From contig CAYSFC010000015.1 of the NCBI GenBank assembly GCA_964430665.1, positions 1-16,789 of the forward strand: a stretch of DNA of 16,789 nt, written 5' to 3'. Position numbers and translations under genes: made by a program. Positions 7,853-14,485 of this stretch are shown here, piece by piece. Source of the DNA: JAQUYS01 sp964430665. Lineage in GTDB: Archaea > Nanobdellota > Nanobdellia > Woesearchaeales > SKGA01. The notes beneath the pieces were generated by a model, which saw nothing but the letters and a program-made list of their open reading frames with translations, was not told where the DNA came from and did not search any database. How positions within the stretch are numbered: position 1 is the stretch's first letter; the number at the start of each line of letters is the position of its first letter.

Positions 7853-8320
7853 TTGGCTGAAGAGAACAAAAAAACATCGACAATAATGATTGTAATGCTA
7901 ATAACATTATTCATACTAGTAACATATTATGTAGTTACAAATAATTTTTTCACATCAAGATCTTCTTTTGAAGATGCAAATTCTTTCTTTGAAATATTCG
8001 AAGGTATTGTAAATGGAAATATGAGTCAAGTCTCCTATAATTTAAATCCTGGATTAACTTTTATGGGAATGTTCATAATGTTGTTTTTAATATTGTTTTT
8101 TGGAATGAAAGTTTCATTAGGACACATAATAAATAAACAAGGCCCTTTAGTTATTTTCGCATTCATACTTTCAATTTATGGTTTTATAAACAACGCAATT
8201 TATAGTTATATAGTAAATGGATCCACATATTTAGTTGCAGCACTAGTTTTCATAGTGTTAATAATGATTTTATGGGGAACATTTGATCATGTTTCAAAAA
8301 TAGGAGGCACTCCTCCATAA
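7853..8320 (+). CDS. Four-segment membrane protein, paralogous to the giant protein's N-terminus
   Basis: Unrecognised 155-residue protein with four predicted membrane segments (about 9-32, 68-90, 98-117 and 125-144). A long loop of about 35 residues follows the first segment. The start is TTG, supported by GAGGT seven bases upstream, and it begins one base after the previous stop. Segment order, the basic turn before segment 3 (INKQGPL here, KKQKPVY in the giant protein) and segment 4 (YLVAALVFIVLIMILWGTF versus YLLLAAILLGILLWAFGAL) resemble the membrane part of the giant protein. Both look N-in/C-in. It probably pairs with that protein in the membrane; this is inference from operon order and similarity. 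Confidence 0.8.
   Translation: MAEENKKTSTIMIVMLITLFILVTYYVVTNNFFTSRSSFEDANSFFEIFEGIVNGNMSQVSYNLNPGLTFMGMFIMLFLILFFGMKVSLGHIINKQGPLVIFAFILSIYGFINNAIYSYIVNGSTYLVAALVFIVLIMILWGTFDHVSKIGGTPP
8302..8316 (+). promoter_or_regulatory. Small GGAGG/CCTCC hairpin before a Shine-Dalgarno site
   Basis: AGGAG (8302-8306) and CTCCT (8310-8314) form a 5-bp stem with a 3-nt loop at the end of the membrane gene. CCTCC (8312-8316) resembles the anti-Shine-Dalgarno sequence and sits just before the next gene's GGTGAT (8323-8328). Pairing could tune coupling between the two genes, but coding constraint (GGTPP) explains part of it. Confidence 0.25.
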
Positions 8321-8331
8321 AAGGTGATAAA

Positions 8332-8943
8332 ATGGTAGATGAATTAATACAATCAATTAAAAAAGGCGAAGAATTAGAAGAACATATTTTAGGAATTCTT
8401 GCTGACGAACTAAGACGTATGAAAGCAGCGTATGCTAATCAAAAAGCCGCTTTAGATATAATAGCTGATTTAGAAAAAGAACACGGAGCAGATAAACAAA
8501 AAGTTCTAAAAGAAATAAAAGAAATAAGAGAAGATATTATTATTAGCTTTAAATTAGATTTTAGAGATTATAGATTATTTCGAAAACCAGATTCATTCCT
8601 CAAAAGATTAGAACATCATTTTGATGAATTTGATTATCCTCAACAATTTGAAGAACTTGCTAAAAAAGTAGAAAATCTATTTAATCGAATTGAAAAATTA
8701 CTTCCCCAAGAAGTTAGAGAAGATAAAGCAATGCGAAGTGCAGCTACAAAAGAAGAAAGAGATATAAAAACTGGTAACATGGACGAAGCAAGAGAACTTT
8801 TACAAAAATTAAAGACTCTTTTACAATCATCAATTAGCCTTCACCAAAACTTATTAAGATTGTTTACTGAGGCTTATGAAGAAGTTCAAAAATTAGAACA
8901 TGGTTCAAAAGATGTTGAACACAAGTTAGAAAAATCAGAATAA
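8332..8943 (+). CDS. Soluble helical hypothetical protein, third gene of the operon
   Basis: Unrecognised 203-residue protein, strongly charged and almost entirely helical by composition, with heptad-like stretches around 40-70, 95-125 and 150-200 that suggest coiled coils. It has no membrane segment, signal peptide or catalytic motif. A strong GGTGAT Shine-Dalgarno (8323-8328) lies three bases before the ATG, and the upstream stop is only 11 bases away, so it is cotranscribed with the two membrane genes. A cytoplasmic partner of the giant protein's helical domain is the simplest guess. The gene is followed at once by T7 (8944-8950) and then by a hairpin terminator. Confidence 0.8.
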   Translation: MVDELIQSIKKGEELEEHILGILADELRRMKAAYANQKAALDIIADLEKEHGADKQKVLKEIKEIREDIIISFKLDFRDYRLFRKPDSFLKRLEHHFDEFDYPQQFEELAKKVENLFNRIEKLLPQEVREDKAMRSAATKEERDIKTGNMDEARELLQKLKTLLQSSISLHQNLLRLFTEAYEEVQKLEHGSKDVEHKLEKSE

Positions 8944-8969
8944 TTTTTTTCAAATTAAAATTTAAGACA

Positions 8970-8997
8970 AGAAGCTTTTGAGCTTCTAATTTTTTTC
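8970..8997. terminator. Hairpin terminator between convergent genes
   Basis: A perfect 7-bp stem with a 4-nt loop (AGAAGCT TTTG AGCTTCT, 8970-8987) is followed on the plus strand by a T-tract (8990-8996). On the minus strand the tract at 8944-8950 reads as A, so termination should be stronger for the plus-strand operon. The stem overlaps the TAG stop (8986-8988) of the truncated helicase. Confidence 0.6.
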
Positions 8998-9657
8998 AAA
9001 ATGTATTATGTCGTCTATAATTACACCTTTATCTAGTCTAACAGGCCTCCAAAAATCTTCTACCAATTCAGCATTCAACCAATTAGCAACTTCAGCAGAA
9101 TTACCAATAGTAGCAGATAAACCTATAATTTGAAGATTTTTTAATTCTTTACGTAAAAGAGTAATTAAAACTTCTAATGTAGGACCTCTTGAAACATCAT
9201 TAAGCAGATGAATCTCATCTATAATCAAAACACCTATATCCTTAAGCCAAGGACAATTATGTCTTGTAAGAGAATCTAGTTTTTCACTAGTAGTAATTAT
9301 AATATCTCTATCAATTAAATATTTGTCATCAGAATCTAAATCTCCTACACTCAAAGAAATTTTAAACTGAGGATACCTTTTAGTAAACTGTCTGAATTTT
9401 TCAGAAGCCAAAGCCTTCAAAGGAACAACATAAACTGCTTTTTTACCTTTATTTAAAGAAAGTAAATTAACCATAGCCAACTCTCCAACCAAAGTTTTAC
9501 CTGATGCAGTAGGAGTACAGACCAGAAGATTTTTCCCTCTAAAAATACCTTTATTTATTGATTTTATTTGAGAAGGTCTAAGTACATTAATATTTAAGCG
9601 TTCCAATTCAGAATAAACTTTTGAAGGAATAACATTCTTATACTTAATCAAATCCAT
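8986..9657 (-). CDS. Hel308-type helicase, first RecA domain only
   Basis: A 223-residue protein matching the N-terminal RecA domain of the Hel308/Ski2-like DNA helicases, which normally run to about 700 residues and act in replication-fork repair. The Q-motif region LRPSQ (26-30), Walker A CTPTASGKT (47-55), motif Ia VVPLKALASEKF (77-88), DEIH (147-150) and motif III GLSATIGN (179-186) are all intact. The reading frame ends at TAG, a short way past the WRPV element that leads into the second domain, and no helicase-like sequence follows. It lacks RecA domain 2, the winged helix and the ratchet domain, so it cannot be a complete helicase alone. It could be a split gene half, a remnant, or a repurposed domain. 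A TATA box 25 bp upstream suggests a leaderless, expressed gene. Confidence 0.85.
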   Translation of the reverse strand: MDLIKYKNVIPSKVYSELERLNINVLRPSQIKSINKGIFRGKNLLVCTPTASGKTLVGELAMVNLLSLNKGKKAVYVVPLKALASEKFRQFTKRYPQFKISLSVGDLDSDDKYLIDRDIIITTSEKLDSLTRHNCPWLKDIGVLIIDEIHLLNDVSRGPTLEVLITLLRKELKNLQIIGLSATIGNSAEVANWLNAELVEDFWRPVRLDKGVIIDDIIHFEKN

Positions 9658-9678
9658 ACTAAAAGGTTATTCGCCTCA

Positions 9679-9686
9679 TTTAAAAA
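9679..9686 (-). promoter_or_regulatory. TATA box of the truncated helicase gene
   Basis: TTTTTAAA on the minus strand is centred about 25 bp upstream of the ATG at 9657, the same leaderless geometry as the kinase promoter in this window. Confidence 0.45.
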
Positions 9687-9700
9687 TCTTAAGAAAAAAA

Positions 9701-9742
9701 TTACGTTAATCTTGCTACGAATACCTGCGCCGTGACTTGCAT
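9701..9742 (-). other. GC-rich islet with a 13-codon open frame
   Basis: Bases 9711-9740 are 17/30 G+C, clearly above the AT-rich surroundings. On the minus strand the segment reads as a tiny ORF, MQVTAQVFVARLT, ending TAA at 9701-9703 and followed by a T-tract (9691-9697 region). It could be a small RNA, a leader peptide or chance. I see no tRNA, C/D-box or H/ACA pattern. Confidence 0.25.
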
Positions 9743-9752
9743 TTAAATAAAT

Positions 9753-10064
9753 TTACTCTTTTTGCATAAGTTTAGCAAATGTTGCCAATATTATCAAAGC
9801 AGCTCCCACAACAACAAAACCCAAACCATTGTTAAGGCTTACAACTGTTTCTGAAAGATACTTGCTTAAACCAACTAATGCAAATATTGCTCCAATCGAA
9901 ACCATAATCATTACAACTAATGATCTTATAGTATTGTGAACAATTCTTAGAGTTTTCTTTTCAATATCATCCATTGTTTGCTTCACCGTATGTTTAACAT
10001 CTTCAACCACAGAACCACTGAATATTGACGATGCCAAATCTTTTAAAATATCTTTAAAACCCAT
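9753..10064 (-). CDS. YqjE/holin-superfamily-III-like membrane protein
   Basis: A 103-residue protein with an amphipathic N-terminal half (residues 1-45) and two membrane segments (about 48-66 and 79-97) joined by a short loop. The layout and sequence character match the YqjE/DUF1469, phage holin superfamily III group; despite the name, most such genes are chromosomal and not lytic. The frame is open to a GTG at 10091, but I chose the ATG at 10062-10064 because GGAG (10071-10074) lies six bases upstream and the extra residues do not fit the family. It is the last gene of a minus-strand cluster with a YqjD-like gene and a phasin-like gene. In bacteria yqjD and yqjE are also neighbours, which strengthens both calls. 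Confidence 0.7.
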   Translation of the reverse strand: MGFKDILKDLASSIFSGSVVEDVKHTVKQTMDDIEKKTLRIVHNTIRSLVVMIMVSIGAIFALVGLSKYLSETVVSLNNGLGFVVVGAALIILATFAKLMQKE

Positions 10065-10097
10065 TTTTTTCTCCATTTTTATTCTAGACACAAAAAA

Positions 10098-10238
10098 TTA
10101 CTTCTCATGCCTCTTATGTATTAATCTACCTATTGCATATCCCAACAGAGTTGCAGCTATAATACTTGTTAAAGGATTATTTTTTACAAAATCCTCTGTA
10201 GCATCAACTATTGGAGATGTTGACTTTTGTCTCACCAT
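10098..10238 (-). CDS. YqjD/ElaB (DUF883)-like small membrane peptide
   Basis: A 46-residue protein. After a polar N-terminus it reads DFVKNNPLTSIIAATLL, then GYAIGRLIHKR. An Asn-Pro before one hydrophobic segment with small-residue spacing (G33xxxG37) and a basic end is the hallmark of the C-terminus of YqjD/ElaB proteins, which anchor ribosomes to the inner membrane in Escherichia coli. The usual longer helical N-terminal half is missing here. A strong AAGGTGAT Shine-Dalgarno site lies upstream (10242-10249 region), and the stop is TAA at 10098-10100. It is followed by a YqjE-like gene, as in bacteria. The family call is good by motif; the function in this organism is unknown. Confidence 0.7.
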   Translation of the reverse strand: MVRQKSTSPIVDATEDFVKNNPLTSIIAATLLGYAIGRLIHKRHEK

Positions 10239-10255
10239 ATTATCACCTTAGATTT

Positions 10256-10690
10256 TTATTTTTTAGTTTTAGAAGCCTTTTTCTTTGTGTTTTTTGCTCT
10301 AACGCTTGTTTTTTTAACAACTGTTCCAGATGCTTTCTTTATTGCTTTCTTAACAATTGGCTTCTTCATAATGTTTTTCTTAGCTTTTTTCATTGCTTTT
10401 TTAACTTTAGGAACTTGTTTCTTAACAACCTTTCTTACTTTACCTTCTTCTTCCTTTGCCTTTTCAGACAATTTCTTTTCAAAATTCTTAAGATCCTTTT
10501 TCAATTGATTTGCATATTTTTTCTTGTTTCCTTCAATATCTTTCATAATTTTTTCAGTAAATTTCTTTGCTTCAACTTTATTAATATTATTTTCTTTCAT
10601 GTAATTTTTAATTTCTTTTTCAATTTTATCCTTTGTAAGTGCTGTAATTCCAATACCTAAAAGGAAACTTTTTTTCATTAAATCCTTCAT
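10256..10690 (-). CDS. Phasin-like protein with Lys-rich histone H1-like tail
   Basis: A 144-residue protein. Residues 1-85 (SFLLGIGITALTKDKIEK, then a long charged helix) resemble the start of the PhaF-type polyhydroxyalkanoate granule phasins. In those proteins a hydrophobic LGxG-T-K-E patch precedes a helix that coats a surface. Residues 84-144 are a basic tail with about 26 Lys in 61 residues and Ala/Val/Pro spacing, like histone H1 or the DNA-binding tail of PhaF. GGGTGA (10695-10700) lies four bases before the ATG. No PHA synthase gene is in the window, so a storage-granule role is not supported. Bridging DNA or RNA to a membrane is possible. Confidence 0.65.
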   Translation of the reverse strand: MKDLMKKSFLLGIGITALTKDKIEKEIKNYMKENNINKVEAKKFTEKIMKDIEGNKKKYANQLKKDLKNFEKKLSEKAKEEEGKVRKVVKKQVPKVKKAMKKAKKNIMKKPIVKKAIKKASGTVVKKTSVRAKNTKKKASKTKK

Positions 10691-10705
10691 AATTTCACCC
10701 TTTAT

Positions 10706-11224
10706 TTACATTGAGTATAAGGCCTTATATATAACTCGTAGGCCATTATCGTCATTTACTATTTTATTTATTGATGAACTCATATTATTTATATACGATT
10801 GCATCTCTCTAATTAAATCCTCTCTTAATTCATTACTGCTTGGTTTTTGTTCAACAATCTCTAATAGTTGGTCAGTTCTATTTTTAATATTTTCTAATTG
10901 TTCTTTTTTATCAAGCAAAAATTGATCATCTTTTATAATAAAATATTCTTTGTTTTGCATCTCTATATCAATTATTTTTGTAACATCTTCATAAAGTTCA
11001 TTTAATCTTCTTCTTAAAGTAATTATTTCATCATATAATTTACTTAAATAACTAGAAGAATCTACCATTGTCGAAGAATCTAAATGATTTTTCAAAGAAT
11101 CTACTTTTTCCTTAAGTTCAAATACAATTTTAGATATGTTTTCATTTATAGTTTCATCTCTAAGTTCAATCTTATAAATTCTGTCTTCTTCCCCTTCTTT
11201 TTTCTTAAAAAGATTTCCAAACAT
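10706..11224 (-). CDS. Coiled-coil hypothetical protein
   Basis: Unrecognised 172-residue protein, first gene of the minus-strand cluster. It starts MFGNLFKKKEG, a short hydrophobic-plus-basic end that could touch the membrane, then is charged and helical throughout, with heptad-like Leu/Ile spacing around residues 30-95 and 105-150. The frame is open to 11245, but I chose the ATG at 11222-11224 because CGGAG ends seven bases upstream (11232-11236). A TATA box at 11283-11290 implies a leader of about 37 nt. The stop (10706-10708) is followed after five bases by the Shine-Dalgarno site of the phasin-like gene, so the genes are cotranscribed. Confidence 0.75.
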   Translation of the reverse strand: MFGNLFKKKEGEEDRIYKIELRDETINENISKIVFELKEKVDSLKNHLDSSTMVDSSSYLSKLYDEIITLRRRLNELYEDVTKIIDIEMQNKEYFIIKDDQFLLDKKEQLENIKNRTDQLLEIVEQKPSSNELREDLIREMQSYINNMSSSINKIVNDDNGLRVIYKALYSM

Positions 11225-11282
11225 ATTAATACTCCGAATCAACATTTAATTCGCTAGTTACAATGCTTATGAGACTAATTAA

Positions 11283-11290
11283 TTTATAAA
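11283..11290 (-). promoter_or_regulatory. TATA box of the coiled-coil/phasin-like cluster
   Basis: TTTATAAA (palindromic) lies about 62 bp before the ATG at 11224. It would give a leader of about 37 nt that carries the GGAG site. Confidence 0.4.
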
Positions 11291-11311
11291 GGTATCGTAG
11301 AAGTAGGAAAG

Positions 11312-11319
11312 TTTAAAAA
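11312..11319 (+). promoter_or_regulatory. BRE/TATA promoter of the HerA-like gene
   Basis: TTTAAAAA follows a purine-rich GGAAAG (11307-11311 region) resembling a BRE. The predicted start is near 11340, giving a 12-nt leader that contains GGTGA (11344-11348), four bases before the ATG at 11353. Confidence 0.5.
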
Positions 11320-11352
11320 CACCCTTCAGGTTATTTTAGCAATGGTGAAAAT

Positions 11353-13467
11353 ATGAGTGAAATTACATTAAATTTAGGTTCCAGTGGCTCAAAACCCTTT
11401 TTATACTCTTTAAATAACTTAAAAAAACACTTTATATCTTTAGGTTCTAGTGGCAGCGGTAAAACCGTACTAACAAAGGTGTTAATAGAAGAATGTGCCT
11501 TACAAAAAGTACCTTCAATAGTAATCGATGTACAAGGAGACTTATCTTCTTTAATTTTACATGGAGATAAAGAAGAAATTCTTAAACATAATTTAAGTGA
11601 AGAAAATTACAATAAATTCAAAAAAGATATTCAAGTAAACATATTTACGCCAATTTCTTCAAAAGGAATTCCAATATCTATAAATCCTTTAAAATTATCA
11701 CAACAAAAAGTTCCTGAAGAAGAAATAATTCCAATTCTACATTCAATCGCAAATGCAATAACAAAACTTTTAGGATATTCCCTGACAAATGATAAAGGAA
11801 AATCTGCAGAGGCAATATTGTACACAGTATTAAAAAATTCTTATGATTCAAAAAACAACATAAATTCTTTTGATAATTTAGCCAACTTAGTGGATACTTT
11901 AGACGGAACTCTTCTTGAAGAAGTAACTCCGTTTATTTCAAATGAAAACGAGCTTAAGAATCTTGTAAAAAAAATAAAATACATGACTGTTGGTGAAAAA
12001 AGACTTCTCTTTCAATTCGGAGTTTCCTTAGACATAGATTTATTGTTGGGTAAAAAAGACCAAGACAAAAAAACAAATATAAGTGTAATTTATCTCAACA
12101 CTCTAAATAACCAAGACGAAAAAGAATTTTTTATAACGAACTTAACAACAGAACTATATCAATGGATGTTAAGCAACCCTTCAGACAAAGTTCAATGTGC
12201 ATACGTAATAGATGAAATAGCACCATACATTCCAGCAACATCAGAAAAACCAATGACTAAAAGCATTTTAAATCTCTTATTTAAGCAAGCTAGAAAATAT
12301 GGTATAAGTTGTATTATTGCAACACAAAACCCAGGAGATATTGATTACAAAGCATTCGCACAATTTGGTTCTTGGGCAATAGGAAGATTAAGTGTTAAAC
12401 AAGACATAAAGAAAGTAGAAAATTCCTTGAAAACTCTAGCAGGAGCTCAAGATTTAATTTCAACATTACCAAAACTCCAAGCAGGAGAATTTTTATTGTT
12501 TGCACCAGATATCTCCAAATCTTTAATAAAATTAAATTCTCGTTGGCTTTATACACAACATAAAACTTTAAATGAAGAACAAATAAAAGAACTAACTAAA
12601 GATTTAAAGAAAAAATTTGAAAAGTATTATGTAGATGAAGTTAAACCAACATTAAAACATAAAGAACAAGAAAACAAATTAATAAAATTAAATACTGAAA
12701 AAGACGTTCCAGGAAAAGATGCAAAATTATTTTTTCATTCTCTAAATTATAAAGAAGCAATGGACTTCGCAACAAAAAAACGTAAAAAAATGTTTTGGTT
12801 ATTCGGTCCTGCTTTGGAAGACGTATTAGATGTAAAAGAATCTCTTCATCCATTCGTCATGGCAAAAGTAGGAGTAAAAGAATCCTTCTTAGGAATTTCA
12901 AAACCTGAATTAAATCATCACAATCTTTTTTTTGATGGAACAACAGGAGACATAATCAAAGCTACATCACGAAAACATAAACATTTTACACAAACATCTA
13001 AGCTATTAAATTTAACAGATAATCAATTAAGTGTTGCAAGAGCGGTAATGATGTCAAGAAAACCTATATCTGTTCCCGACATAGTAAGAAAAACACACTT
13101 ATCCCAAGCAACAGTATCTAAAGCATTAACAGTTTTATTAGATCAAGCTATTGTGAAATTTAAACGAATAGATAAATATAAACAATGGTTTTCATTAAAT
13201 CCTTTCAAGAAAAGTAGAATAAATTATTTTTCAGCTAAACCTGGATTATTAATACATCAAAATTTTGAAGGTCGTTTACCAAATGTAAATGTTGCAACAA
13301 AAGATATATCTCAGTTCGTACGAACTTGGTTTAAGAATTCTCAAATGGAAGAGAAAAAAATTGTGTACTTACCAATATATAGAATAACTTACACAAATAA
13401 AAAAGGTAAAATTAGAACTATTCAAGTAAATGGCGCAACAAAAAAATACCAAAAACTACATTTTTAA
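11353..13467 (+). CDS. HerA/FtsK-like ATPase with C-terminal winged helix
   Basis: A 704-residue ATPase of the HerA-FtsK superfamily, whose members pump DNA as hexameric rings. Walker A GSSGSGKT is at 31-38, a strand VIDVQGDL at 57-64, Walker B AYVIDE at 283-288, and the sensor strand IIATQNPGD at 321-329. The order and spacing fit the HerA-like/DUF853 group and not VirB4. Residues about 552-615 form a winged helix (ISVPDIVRKTHLSQATVSKAL), suggesting DNA binding. A strand-rich element appears before and after it (HPFVMAKVG at 499-507, LPIYRITYT near the end). No NurA nuclease gene is adjacent, so classical end resection is not implied. The start is supported by GGTGA four bases upstream. The stop overlaps that of cbf5. 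Confidence 0.88.
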   Translation: MSEITLNLGSSGSKPFLYSLNNLKKHFISLGSSGSGKTVLTKVLIEECALQKVPSIVIDVQGDLSSLILHGDKEEILKHNLSEENYNKFKKDIQVNIFTPISSKGIPISINPLKLSQQKVPEEEIIPILHSIANAITKLLGYSLTNDKGKSAEAILYTVLKNSYDSKNNINSFDNLANLVDTLDGTLLEEVTPFISNENELKNLVKKIKYMTVGEKRLLFQFGVSLDIDLLLGKKDQDKKTNISVIYLNTLNNQDEKEFFITNLTTELYQWMLSNPSDKVQCAYVIDEIAPYIPATSEKPMTKSILNLLFKQARKYGISCIIATQNPGDIDYKAFAQFGSWAIGRLSVKQDIKKVENSLKTLAGAQDLISTLPKLQAGEFLLFAPDISKSLIKLNSRWLYTQHKTLNEEQIKELTKDLKKKFEKYYVDEVKPTLKHKEQENKLIKLNTEKDVPGKDAKLFFHSLNYKEAMDFATKKRKKMFWLFGPALEDVLDVKESLHPFVMAKVGVKESFLGISKPELNHHNLFFDGTTGDIIKATSRKHKHFTQTSKLLNLTDNQLSVARAVMMSRKPISVPDIVRKTHLSQATVSKALTVLLDQAIVKFKRIDKYKQWFSLNPFKKSRINYFSAKPGLLIHQNFEGRLPNVNVATKDISQFVRTWFKNSQMEEKKIVYLPIYRITYTNKKGKIRTIQVNGATKKYQKLHF

Positions 13468-14462
13468 TTTTTCTTTTCAATTTTAGGATAAATTCCAGGC
13501 TGCATAAAAACTTGACTAGATTTAACAACCAAACCTTTTTCAGCTTTAATTATGTCTTTAGAAATCATTTGAGTTTCCCCAATACAAATCAATTCATCCT
13601 TTAAACTCATAACTGCAACAAGTTCTCCAATCTGTAAATCAGATTCAACCTTAACAACACCAGGAACCTTCAAAGAAGCACCATTACAAATAGAATTTAT
13701 TGCACTATCTGAAATCCATATCTTAGGTAAGTGTGCAACAGCCTCTTCAACAGGTCTAACCAATTCTCTTAATTTAGTTTCATTACCTTTTTCAGTATAA
13801 TAAAAGTAGGCATCAGTTAAATCTTGTAAAGTGCATAAATAATTTTCTTCATTAAAAGGACCTGCTTTTGTTCTACGAAGTTCAGCCATGTGAGCTCCAC
13901 CACCTACTGCCTGCCCAATATCTGAACAAATTTTTCTAATATAAGTTCCCGCTTGACATCCAATTTTAAAAAGAACATCTTGATCTTTTATCTCTAAAAT
14001 TTCAATATAATAAATTTTCCTATATCTCCATTGTCTTTTAACAGCAGATTTTATAGGTGGAAGTTGTTTAATTTTTCCAACAAATTCCTTTAACATAATT
14101 TTCCTTAAATCTTCTTCTTTAAACGGTTTGTGAACATGCATTAAACAAACATATTCTTTTCCTGCAGGTAAAAGTGCTTGAACAATTCTTGTTCCTCTTC
14201 CAACAGCAACAGCTAAAATTCCTGTAACTTTAGGATCTAATGTTCCAGAATGACCTGCTTTTTTAACATGAAGTATTTTTTTAACAAAACCACTAACTTG
14301 ATGACTTGTTGGACCAGAAGGTTTATCTATATTTATTACTCCATAATCTAAATGTTCTTTTATAGGTCTTTTATAAGGACTACAACCGAACTTAGGATTA
14401 GTTTTAAGTTCCATTTTAACTAGAACTTCTCTATCCATTTTCTCAAAAGGTAAATCTCCCAT
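13464..14462 (-). CDS. cbf5: tRNA/rRNA pseudouridine synthase Cbf5 (H/ACA RNP)
   Basis: Catalytic subunit of the archaeal H/ACA ribonucleoprotein, which converts guide-selected uridines of rRNA to pseudouridine and can also modify tRNA U55; 332 residues, normal for archaea. The N-terminal extension REVLVK-x-TNPKFG is archaeal-type. The TruB motif GVINIDKPSGPTSH (41-54) and the catalytic AGHSGTLDPKVTG with Asp76 are intact. The QAGTYIRKICSDIG and GAHMAELRRTKAGPF motifs follow, and the C-terminal third is a PUA domain (GASLKVPGVV onward). It is last in an operon after the MnmC-like gene. A GGAGGT (14479-14484) lies 16 bases before the ATG, farther than usual. The 3' end overlaps the HerA-like gene. 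Confidence 0.97.
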   Translation of the reverse strand: MGDLPFEKMDREVLVKMELKTNPKFGCSPYKRPIKEHLDYGVINIDKPSGPTSHQVSGFVKKILHVKKAGHSGTLDPKVTGILAVAVGRGTRIVQALLPAGKEYVCLMHVHKPFKEEDLRKIMLKEFVGKIKQLPPIKSAVKRQWRYRKIYYIEILEIKDQDVLFKIGCQAGTYIRKICSDIGQAVGGGAHMAELRRTKAGPFNEENYLCTLQDLTDAYFYYTEKGNETKLRELVRPVEEAVAHLPKIWISDSAINSICNGASLKVPGVVKVESDLQIGELVAVMSLKDELICIGETQMISKDIIKAEKGLVVKSSQVFMQPGIYPKIEKKN

Positions 14463-14464
14463 AT

Positions 14465-14484
14465 TTAAAGAAACTTTAACCTCC
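14465..14484 (-). promoter_or_regulatory. Distant Shine-Dalgarno with intervening hairpin, before cbf5
   Basis: On the minus strand GGAGGT (14484-14479) is separated from the ATG (14462) by 16 bases containing TTAAAG TTT CTTTAA, a 6-bp inverted repeat (14479-14465). Folding would bring the ribosome site within about two bases of the ATG. The stem is A/T-rich and weak. No alternative start codon lies in between. Confidence 0.4.
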
Positions 14485-14485
14485 T

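Noticed and set aside
9658..9752. tRNA or snoRNA-like gene in the GC-rich gap
   Set aside because: No cloverleaf, no T-loop motif and no C/D or ACA boxes could be found on either strand.
9753..10064. Holin-like gene as evidence of a prophage
   Set aside because: No integrase, capsid, terminase or lysin gene is present; the superfamily is common in chromosomes, and its YqjD-like neighbour fits a cellular role.
10211..10660. A plus-strand open frame of 149 codons, rich in Phe and Cys
   Set aside because: It is antisense to the Lys-rich phasin-like gene; AAA/AAG codons read backwards give Phe/Leu runs. The minus-strand genes have Shine-Dalgarno sites and family motifs.
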